In this document: positions 46,179 to 52,787 of the stretch, piece by piece | Position numbering within the stretch: position 1 is the stretch's first letter | How the letters are laid out: the number at the start of each line of letters is the position of its first letter | Assembly (NCBI GenBank): GCA_019136655.1 | Contig: JAGVTU010000005.1 | Span: 124,001 to 188,000, forward strand | Source of the DNA: Bacteroidota bacterium | Lineage (GTDB): Bacteria > Bacteroidota > Bacteroidia > AKYH767-A > OLB10 | Reading direction: 5' to 3' | Length of the DNA stretch: 64,000 nt | Notes under the pieces: generated by a model | Told to the model about the DNA's origin: nothing | Database searches by the model: none | The model's input: only the letters and a program-made list of their open reading frames with translations | Made by a program: the position numbers and the translations under genes

Positions 46179-46365
46179 ATGTTTTATTCAAATTTAAATA
46201 AAGTTAAATATTAACAATCGCAGAATGGCATGTATGTTAATGTTGTTTTTTCTAAATAAAAATTAACACGTGCTCTTTAACTTGAAAAATTTAGAACAGG
46301 TTAATTAGATAGATGGTATTAAATCATAAGGAAAATCTCAACTCAACTTTTAAAATTATTGCATG

Positions 46366-46965
46366 CTAAAACCTGTATCCCATTGAAAAGCTGAATTGCA
46401 CATTAGGACTTACTACATCCGTTTCAAAATTATTATGATTCTTTTCGTCTTCTTTTTCAGAGTCAAAATATCTGACTCCAATACCTAAATCCATTCCCAT
46501 ATACAGATTTTTTGCAATGGTTAGATTGAAGCTGTTATTAATCATAAAGCCTAATTGTGTATGATTATCGCTGTAGGTAGTTTCATTGTAGATATATTGG
46601 TTGCCATTCCAATAGGATTCTGTAGAAGTGTGTTTTACTTTTCCTGCTGCAATATAAAACTGTGGTCCTACAGCGTAACGCACAACACCCTGACGGGTAG
46701 GATATAATTTTATAGTTGGCATGAAGTAATAAAATCCCGGATTACGCAGCGAAAAACTTACAGGAAGCTTAATTCCAATCAAGCCGTTGTTTAATATCCT
46801 CTCATAGTTAATGCCCACACCTATGTCTGAATCATCATCCATCACATCATTTGAAATTACCATCATAGGTGTAAACGAAATCATGTTGTTGCCATATTCA
46901 GGCTTATCCTGACCTTTAACAATACCGGCAATAAGTAGCAGAAATAATACAGTAATTTTTCTCAT
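46366..46965 (-). CDS. Predicted outer-membrane beta-barrel protein, hypothetical
   Basis: 199 aa. Signal peptide (ITVLFLLLIAGIVKGQ), then alternating hydrophobic/aromatic strands (IGVGINYERILNNGLIGIKL, YYFMPTIKLYPTRQG, VRYAVGPQFYIAAGKV), ending in a typical C-terminal aromatic strand (VQFSFSMGYRF). It looks like a small eight-strand OmpA/OmpW-like barrel; no specific family can be named. Has a -7 box TAACTTTG at 47009-47016. The 180-bp gap before the pnt terminator holds nothing recognisable. Confidence 0.7.
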   Translation of the reverse strand: MRKITVLFLLLIAGIVKGQDKPEYGNNMISFTPMMVISNDVMDDDSDIGVGINYERILNNGLIGIKLPVSFSLRNPGFYYFMPTIKLYPTRQGVVRYAVGPQFYIAAGKVKHTSTESYWNGNQYIYNETTYSDNHTQLGFMINNSFNLTIAKNLYMGMDLGIGVRYFDSEKEDEKNHNNFETDVVSPNVQFSFSMGYRF

Positions 46966-47008
46966 AAAAATTTTTGTTTAAAAACGGAATTTCAAAATGT
47001 TTAGTGTG

Positions 47009-47016
47009 CAAAGTTA
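47009..47016 (-). promoter_or_regulatory. Promoter -7 element (TAACTTTG)
   Basis: Exact TAnnTTTG match on the minus strand, 43 nt upstream of the outer-membrane protein gene; half of a divergent promoter pair. Confidence 0.5.
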
Positions 47017-47079
47017 AGAATACCGTTTCACAGCCTCTCATTTGATGAAAAATTACTTTCAGAATTAGGGATGAATGTT

Positions 47080-47087
47080 TAATTTTG
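47080..47087 (+). promoter_or_regulatory. Promoter -7 element (TAATTTTG)
   Basis: Exact TAnnTTTG match 22 nt before the ATG of the 2-oxoacid dehydrogenase gene; plus-strand half of the divergent region. Confidence 0.52.
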
Positions 47088-47109
47088 TAAATGACTAAAC
47101 TGTTGAGCA

Positions 47110-49536
47110 ATGTCCGAACAAAAAGCAATTTCCGAGAATAAAAACCTGTCGTTTGAAGATTTTAAGAATTCAGTAAAAAATGATTACCGCATTGGCAGAA
47201 TAAGCCGCGAAACAAGTTTGCTGGGGCGCAAGGAAGTGCTGACAGGCAAGGCTAAGTTTGGCATTTTTGGTGATGGAAAGGAAGTGGCCCAAATAGCCAT
47301 GGCAAAATATTTTCGTAATGGAGATTTTCGTTCAGGATATTACCGCGACCAGACGTTTATGTTTGCTTCGGGATTACTTACGGTGCAGGAATTTTTTGCC
47401 CAACTGTATGCTCATCCCTCAGTAGAAGCCGAACCTGCTACAGCAGGGCGCGCCATGAACGGGCATTATGCCACAAGGATGTTGAATGATGATGGCAGCT
47501 GGAAAAATCTTACACAACAAAAAAATTCTTCTGCTGATATTTCGCCTACTGCAGGGCAAATGCCGCGCTTGCTTGGACTTGCATTGGCTTCTAAATTTTA
47601 TCGCAACAATCCCGAATTGAAGGATGCACGCTTTTCAGGTTTTTCAGATAATGGAAACGAAGTGGCTTTTGGAACCATTGGTGATGCCAGCACTTCGGAA
47701 GGAATTTTTTTCGAAACCATTAATGCTGCAGGAGTGTTGCAGGTGCCCATGGTGATGAGTGTGTGGGATGACGGTTACGGCATTTCTGTTCCTAATAAAT
47801 TTCAGACTACCAAACAAAGTATCAGCGAAGTGTTGCAAGGCTTCGAGCGAACAGCGGATAAAACAGGTTATGTTATTCTCAAAGCTAAAGGATGGGATTA
47901 TCCCGGTCTTTGCGAAGTGTATGAAGAAGCAGCTTCGATTGCGCGTAAAGAGCATGTTCCCGTTTTAGTGCATGTGCAGGAAATGACACAACCACAGGGT
48001 CACTCCACATCAGGCTCGCATGAACGTTATAAATCAAAAGAGCGGCTTGCATGGGAAGACGAATTCGATTGCCTCAGAAAAATGCGTGAGTTTATGCTGC
48101 AATCGGCAATAGCTACTGAAGCAGAACTTGACGAAATAGATGCTGAAGCAAAAAAATCAGTGCAGGAAAGCAAAAGAAAAGCATGGGATGACTTTACTTC
48201 TGAAATAAAAGCTGAAAAGAATCAAGCACTGCAACTTGCACAACAGGTTATTGCCGGAAGTGAGAATGGTGTTTTTCTGCAAAAGGAGCTGGATGATTTC
48301 AGTGCACAAACCGACAGCGAGCGAAGAGACATTGCAGCTTTTGTTCATCAGGTACTTTTTATGATTCGTGCTGAATCATCAGCAGCAAAAGATAACCTCA
48401 CTGCATGGTTTGGACAGTGGAAGCAATTGAATTTCGACCGTTACAGTTCGCAACTTTATACTGAAGGTGCAGGCAGCGCATTGCGCATTGCCGAAGTAAA
48501 ACCTGTGTATGATGAACAGCCACAGATGATTGATGGCCGCGAAGTTTTACTTTACAACCATGATGTTTTATTAAGCCGTTATCCTGAGTATATTGCCTTT
48601 GGTGAAGATGTAGGAAAGATTGGCGGAGTGAATCAAACCTTTGCAGGATTGCAGGAGAAATATGGAGAACATCGGGTGTTTGATGTTGGAATTCGTGAAG
48701 CGACTATTGCAGGGCAAGGAATAGGAATGGCATTGCGTGGGCTTCGTCCTTTGGCAGAAATTCAATATCTCGATTATCTGGCTTACGCTATTCAGATACT
48801 TTCTGACGATCTTGCTTGTTTGCGCTACCGTACCAAAGCCGGTCAGAAAGCACCACTCATCATCAGCACACGCGGACATCGTCTCGAGGGAATATGGCAT
48901 TCGGGTTCGCCCATGCAGTTTATCCTTGGTGCATTGCGCGGAATGTTGGTGCTGGTACCTCGCAACATGACACAGGCTGCAGGATTTTATAATACATTGT
49001 TGCAGGCTGATGACCCTGCATTGGTAATTGAACCTTTGAATGGATATCGTATTAAAGAAAAGAAACCTGTAAATCTTGGAGATTTTACCGTACCTGTGGG
49101 AGTTCCTGAAATTATGCAGCAGGGCGATGATGTTACACTGGTGACCTATGGTTCATGTGTGCGTATTGCTCAGGAGGCAATTAAAAAACTGCAACAATGC
49201 GGTATCAGTGTGGAACTGATAGACGTTCAGTCACTCATTCCTTTTGATATTCATCACATCATTGGCGAATCAGTTCAAAAAACAAATAAGGTTGTTTTTC
49301 TTGACGAAGATGTTCCCGGAGGAGCCACTGCTTACATGATGCAGGAAGTACTGGAAAAACAAAAAGCATTTGATTTTCTTGAAGCACCACCGGTAACAAT
49401 TACAGCTAAGGAACACCGGCCTGCCTACGGCAGTGACGGTGATTATTTCTCCAAGCCAAATGCCGAAGATGTTTTTGACGGAGTTTATAACCTCATGCAC
49501 AGTGTCAACCCACAAATGTTTCCGAAGATATTTTAA
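47110..49536 (+). CDS. 2-oxoacid dehydrogenase E1, fused alpha and beta subunits
   Basis: Thiamine-diphosphate-dependent decarboxylase component, probably of the branched-chain 2-oxoacid dehydrogenase complex. 808 aa. Alpha-like half at ~20-370: FRSGYYRDQTFMFASG, TIGDASTSEGIFFETINAAG (thiamine-binding GD motif) and VWDDGYGISVP. Linker at ~370-480. Beta-like transketolase half at ~490-808: AFGEDVGKIGGVNQTFAGLQ, IREATIAGQGIGMAL, AEIQYLDYL, ISTRGHR, and a C-terminal VTYGSCVRIAQEA ... VELIDVQSLIPFD. The fused layout is common in Bacteroidota. No E2 or E3 gene is adjacent. Substrate preference is inferred. Confidence 0.9.
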   Translation: MSEQKAISENKNLSFEDFKNSVKNDYRIGRISRETSLLGRKEVLTGKAKFGIFGDGKEVAQIAMAKYFRNGDFRSGYYRDQTFMFASGLLTVQEFFAQLYAHPSVEAEPATAGRAMNGHYATRMLNDDGSWKNLTQQKNSSADISPTAGQMPRLLGLALASKFYRNNPELKDARFSGFSDNGNEVAFGTIGDASTSEGIFFETINAAGVLQVPMVMSVWDDGYGISVPNKFQTTKQSISEVLQGFERTADKTGYVILKAKGWDYPGLCEVYEEAASIARKEHVPVLVHVQEMTQPQGHSTSGSHERYKSKERLAWEDEFDCLRKMREFMLQSAIATEAELDEIDAEAKKSVQESKRKAWDDFTSEIKAEKNQALQLAQQVIAGSENGVFLQKELDDFSAQTDSERRDIAAFVHQVLFMIRAESSAAKDNLTAWFGQWKQLNFDRYSSQLYTEGAGSALRIAEVKPVYDEQPQMIDGREVLLYNHDVLLSRYPEYIAFGEDVGKIGGVNQTFAGLQEKYGEHRVFDVGIREATIAGQGIGMALRGLRPLAEIQYLDYLAYAIQILSDDLACLRYRTKAGQKAPLIISTRGHRLEGIWHSGSPMQFILGALRGMLVLVPRNMTQAAGFYNTLLQADDPALVIEPLNGYRIKEKKPVNLGDFTVPVGVPEIMQQGDDVTLVTYGSCVRIAQEAIKKLQQCGISVELIDVQSLIPFDIHHIIGESVQKTNKVVFLDEDVPGGATAYMMQEVLEKQKAFDFLEAPPVTITAKEHRPAYGSDGDYFSKPNAEDVFDGVYNLMHSVNPQMFPKIF

Positions 49537-49577
49537 CAGGAAACAAATTTTAATATGACCATTCATATTTTTCAGAG

Positions 49578-49928
49578 ATGATTAAAATGTACATTAAACC
49601 GGATTGCTCAACATGCAGAACGGCAGTGAAACTTGTTTCTGAAAATTCTTCAGAAGAACTTGAAACCATTCAATACCTTGTTGATACTCCTTCGGAAAAG
49701 GAAATCAGAGAAATTATTAAAATGCTTGGAATAAAACCCATTGAGCTTGTAAGAAAAAAGGAAGCATTGTACAAGGAAAAATATATGGACAAGAAAATTT
49801 CAGATGCTGAATGGATAAAAATTTTGCATAAACATCCGATACTTATCGAAAGGCCCATTGTTATCTATCATGACCGTGCAATCATTGGGCGACCACCTCA
49901 AACCATTGTTTCATTTTTGAATTCCTGA
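49578..49928 (+). CDS. ArsC/Spx-family (arsenate reductase-like) protein
   Basis: 116 aa thioredoxin-fold protein. The N-terminal IKPDCSTCRTAVKLV has the redox CxxC; the C-terminal part has ILIERPIVIYHDRAIIGRPP, matching the ArsC Arg-Pro signature. No arsenic-resistance genes are nearby, so it may be a general thiol reductase or Spx-like protein rather than a true arsenate reductase. Lies 41 nt after the E1 gene. Confidence 0.85.
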   Translation: MIKMYIKPDCSTCRTAVKLVSENSSEELETIQYLVDTPSEKEIREIIKMLGIKPIELVRKKEALYKEKYMDKKISDAEWIKILHKHPILIERPIVIYHDRAIIGRPPQTIVSFLNS

Positions 49929-49973
49929 ATTATACAGGAGTAATAAATTCTGTTTTATAGAAATTTAAACATA

Positions 49974-51857
49974 ATGTTATTAAAGAAAATTTCAGGGAGC
50001 ATTCTGTTTTTAGTTTGCTGTTACTCTGCCATAGCACAAGATACGACTCAGCTTTATATTCCCCGCAATATTCAAAAGGCGTATGATTCAGGCACAAGAA
50101 ATATTAACGGAACTCCGGGCAAACACTTTTGGAAAAATTATGCTGAATATTATATCCGTGTTTCATTCAATCCTAAAACCCGAAAAATAGAAGGCGAGCA
50201 AAACATAACCTATTATAATAACTCACCGGACACATTGCGTCAGCTTGTATTCAGAATAGCCCCCAACCATTATCAAAAAGGAGGTGAACGAAATAAAATT
50301 CTAGAGCCTGCTGATATTGGTGACGGAGTAAAAATAGAATCACTTTCAGTGAACGCTGATCCTATTAATATTGCTGATGGCAAGGTGTATAAACAGGAAG
50401 GAACAATCACTAAGCTAAGAATTAAACCGTTATCACCTCATGGAGGGCGACTCTCTGTTCAGATGAAATGGAATTACACACTGAACAAAACTTCGCATGA
50501 ACGTACGGGGATGATTGATGAGGGAACTGCATTTATTGCATACTTTTTCCCTCGTATTACTGTTTATGACGACCTGCAGGGCTGGGATGACTTTCCTTAT
50601 TTGGGAAGGCAGGAAACGTATTTTGATAATGCATTTTTTAATGTGTTTATTTCTGTTCCGAAAAATTATATGGTGTGGGCAACAGGTGATTTGCAAAACC
50701 CAACGGAAGTACTTCAACCTGACATTTTGAAAAAGTGGACAACTGCATTGTCATCTGATGTTCCTGTATTCGTAATTGATTCTGCTGACCTGGCAAATAG
50801 TGCAGTGACAATGAAAAAGAAACTAAACACTTTTAACTTTAAAACCACTGCACCCGATTTTGTTTTTGCTGTAAGCAATCATTATCTGTGGCAGGTACGA
50901 AATATTCTTGTTGACAGTGTTACTCAAAGGAAAGCTGCAATCACAACTGCTTTCAATCCTGCACATAAAGATTTTTTTGAAGTCAATGATTTTTCTGTAA
51001 AGACAATTCAAACCATGAGTTTCGATTTTCCCGGAATATCCTATCCTTACAGTCATCTTACAGTAGTGGATGGTTTGGATCAGATGGAATATCCAATGAT
51101 GATAAATGACAATCCTACTTCAACACGGTTTGACGGAATCACTCTCACCACACATGAAATATTTCATCAGTATTTTCCATTTCTGATGTGTACCAATCAA
51201 AGTAAGTATGCATTTATGGACGAAGGTTGGGCTACTATTGGAGAGTGGTATATAAGCCCGTTGATAGATACAACCATTGTAAATGACTATGGAATGCCGC
51301 AGACTAACAGAGACATGGGAAAAGACTGGGAAGTGCCGATTATAACACCTACTACAGAATTGTCGAAGTCAATGTTTATGAATAACTATCCCAAACCTGC
51401 GCTTACGTTTTTATATGCGTGGGATATGTTGGGCGACTCACTGTTCAGAAAATCTCTGAAGCATTACATCATTACCTGGATGGATAAGAGTCCTTCGCCA
51501 TGGGATTTCTTTTTTTGTATGAATGAAGCAAGTGGTGTAAATCTGAACTGGTTTTGGAAGGCATGGTATTTTGAATTTGGTTATCCTGATTTGTCAATTG
51601 CCAAAGCTGAAAAAACAACTGAAGGTTATAAGGTGACGATCATTTCCAAAGGAAATAAACCTGTGCCCATCAATCTTTACGCAACTCTTGCTGATGGTAC
51701 CGTGCTCAAACAACACCGCACAGCTGAAGTTTGGAAAACTCAAAAAACAACTGTAGTTGAGTTCATCACATCACAAAAAGTGAAGGAGTTTAAACTCGGA
51801 GATGTGTATGATGCTGATGTAAATAAAGCAGACAATATTTTAAAGCTTTCAGAATAA
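49974..51857 (+). CDS. Secreted M1 family metallopeptidase, second copy
   Basis: 627 aa. Signal peptide (SGSILFLVCCYSAIAQ), M1 N-terminal beta domain, zinc site THEIFHQYFPF with Glu in FMDEGWATIGEW (HEXXH-X18-E, as in the other M1 gene at 1476). A C-terminal helical part contains MNEASGVNLNWFWKAWYFEFGYPDL. The exopeptidase loop reads LDQMEYPMM. Related in fold to, but clearly divergent from, the first M1 protein. No T9SS domain. Confidence 0.88.
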   Translation: MLLKKISGSILFLVCCYSAIAQDTTQLYIPRNIQKAYDSGTRNINGTPGKHFWKNYAEYYIRVSFNPKTRKIEGEQNITYYNNSPDTLRQLVFRIAPNHYQKGGERNKILEPADIGDGVKIESLSVNADPINIADGKVYKQEGTITKLRIKPLSPHGGRLSVQMKWNYTLNKTSHERTGMIDEGTAFIAYFFPRITVYDDLQGWDDFPYLGRQETYFDNAFFNVFISVPKNYMVWATGDLQNPTEVLQPDILKKWTTALSSDVPVFVIDSADLANSAVTMKKKLNTFNFKTTAPDFVFAVSNHYLWQVRNILVDSVTQRKAAITTAFNPAHKDFFEVNDFSVKTIQTMSFDFPGISYPYSHLTVVDGLDQMEYPMMINDNPTSTRFDGITLTTHEIFHQYFPFLMCTNQSKYAFMDEGWATIGEWYISPLIDTTIVNDYGMPQTNRDMGKDWEVPIITPTTELSKSMFMNNYPKPALTFLYAWDMLGDSLFRKSLKHYIITWMDKSPSPWDFFFCMNEASGVNLNWFWKAWYFEFGYPDLSIAKAEKTTEGYKVTIISKGNKPVPINLYATLADGTVLKQHRTAEVWKTQKTTVVEFITSQKVKEFKLGDVYDADVNKADNILKLSE

Positions 51858-51900
51858 CATTAAAGTAGGATTACAAAATGTATTTTTGTCCGAAGTTATT

Positions 51901-51972
51901 GGTCCCGTAGTTCAACGGATAGAATAGAAGTTTCCTAAACTTTTGATGGCAGTTCGATTCTGCCCGGGACTA
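51901..51972 (+). tRNA. tRNA-Arg (anticodon CCT)
   Basis: 72-nt cloverleaf: acceptor GGTCCCG/CGGGACT (closing G-U), D-stem GTTC/GAAT, anticodon stem GAAGT/ACTTT with loop TTCCTAA, T-arm GGCAG-TTCGATT-CTGCC, discriminator A; CCA is not encoded. The anticodon CCT reads AGG. Every arm pairs, so this copy is likely functional. It is immediately followed by tandem degenerate copies of itself. Confidence 0.95.
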
Positions 51973-51990
51973 CAATAAAATTTTTTAGAA

Positions 51991-52095
51991 ATTAGTTCAA
52001 TGGATGTTTACCCGAACGTACCGTCAGGTACGATCGGGGAATAGAAGTTTCCCCCGCCTGACTGACGCAGTCGGGCAGGTAAACTTTTGATGGCA
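51991..52095 (+). repeat. tRNA-derived repeat, copy 1 (3' truncated)
   Basis: Matches tRNA-Arg from the D-arm to the T-stem, with two inserts. A 34-nt palindromic insert (12-nt arms at 52011-52022 and 52027-52038, one mismatch) replaces AG after GGAT. A 27-nt palindromic insert (arms 52053-52064 and 52068-52079) splits the anticodon between CC and T. The 5' acceptor strand is absent. The copy ends at GATGGCA in the T-stem, where the GIY-YIG gene region begins. Confidence 0.9.
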
Positions 52096-52160
52096 TAGGT
52101 GCGGACGTGTAAATAATTTGGAAAAACCTGATTCTTCCTTAGAACAAAAACGATTAAAAA

Positions 52161-52448
52161 ATGTATTACGCATATATTTTACGAAATAGCAAAACTCATA
52201 AATTTTACAAAGGGCATACATCAGATCTTGAGAGAAGATTAAAGGAACATAGAAGGGGACATACCAGATCAACAAAAGAAGAAAGTAAATCATGGGAGGT
52301 GATATATTATGAGGAATTTGAATTTCGAGAACAAGCAATTGCACGAGAGAAATACTTTAAAACAGCTTCAGGTAGAAGATTTATAAAGAATAAAATTAGT
52401 TCAACGGATATTTATCCGAACGTACCGTCAGGTACGATCGGGGAATAG
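52161..52448 (+). CDS. Small GIY-YIG endonuclease inside the tRNA-repeat array
   Basis: 95 aa. GIY-YIG core: YYAYIL and FYKGHT form the two Tyr-containing strands, ERRLKEHRRGH carries the catalytic Arg, and REQAIAREKYFKTASGRRFIKN carries the metal-binding Glu. Residues ~79-95 (SSTDIYPNVPSGTIGE) are encoded by the next tRNA-derived repeat, so the gene reads into it and stops there. About 300 nt of unique DNA (52096-52394), including this ORF and a 65-nt leader, separate copies 1 and 2. The linkage suggests the nuclease acts on, or spreads through, these tRNA sequences. Confidence 0.85.
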   Translation: MYYAYILRNSKTHKFYKGHTSDLERRLKEHRRGHTRSTKEESKSWEVIYYEEFEFREQAIAREKYFKTASGRRFIKNKISSTDIYPNVPSGTIGE

Positions 52449-52520
52449 AAGTTTCCCCCGCCTGACTGACGCAGTCGGGCAGGTAAACTTTTGATGGCAG
52501 TTCGATTCTGCCCGGGACTA
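52395..52520 (+). repeat. tRNA-derived repeat, copy 2 (full)
   Basis: Complete from ATTAGTTC to the 3' acceptor CGGGACTA, with both palindromic inserts. The D-arm keeps TTCAACGGATA exactly as in the intact tRNA, unlike the other copies (TTCAATGGATG). The first 50 nt encode the C terminus of the GIY-YIG protein. The start-to-start distance to copy 3 is exactly 144 bp. Confidence 0.9.
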
Positions 52521-52538
52521 CAAAAAAATTTTTTAGAA

Positions 52539-52664
52539 ATTAGTTCAATGGATGTTTACCCAAACGTACCGTCAGGTACGAGCGGGGAATAGAAGTTTCC
52601 CCCGCCTGACTGACGCAGTCGGGCAGGTAAACTTTTGATGGCAGTTCGATTCTGCCCGGGACTA
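52539..52664 (+). repeat. tRNA-derived repeat, copy 3 (full)
   Basis: Same layout as copy 2, again 144 bp before copy 4. The D-arm palindrome is slightly decayed here (CCCAAACGTACC against GGTACGAGCGGG, three mismatches), while the anticodon palindrome is identical to the others. Preceded by the shared spacer ACAA(T/A)AAAAATTTTTTAGAA. Confidence 0.9.
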
Positions 52665-52682
52665 CAATAAAAATTTTTAGAA

Positions 52683-52787
52683 ATTAGTTCAATGGATGTT
52701 TACCCGAACGTACCGTCAGGTACGATCGGGGAATAGAAGTTTCCCCCGCCTGACTGACGCAGTCGGGCAGGTAAACTTTTGATGGCA
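52683..52787 (+). repeat. tRNA-derived repeat, copy 4 (3' truncated)
   Basis: Identical to copy 1 over the D-arm insert and broken at the same place, GATGGCA in the T-stem. Beyond it lies the lamin-tail gene, whose frame runs into this repeat. Confidence 0.9.

Noticed and set aside
49578..49928. Arsenic-resistance locus
   Set aside because: Only the ArsC/Spx-like gene is present; no arsR, arsB or acr3 gene is adjacent.
52024..52344. Minus-strand ORF across copy 1 and the nuclease gene
   Set aside because: It is the antisense shadow of repeat and GIY-YIG coding sequence, with no family resemblance.
52395..52787. CRISPR array
   Set aside because: The repeated unit is a 144-bp near-identical tRNA-derived sequence; there are no short repeats separated by unique spacers and no cas genes.
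51991..52787. Additional functional tRNA-Arg genes
   Set aside because: The 5' acceptor strand is missing and the anticodon is split by a 27-nt insert, so a working cloverleaf cannot form.
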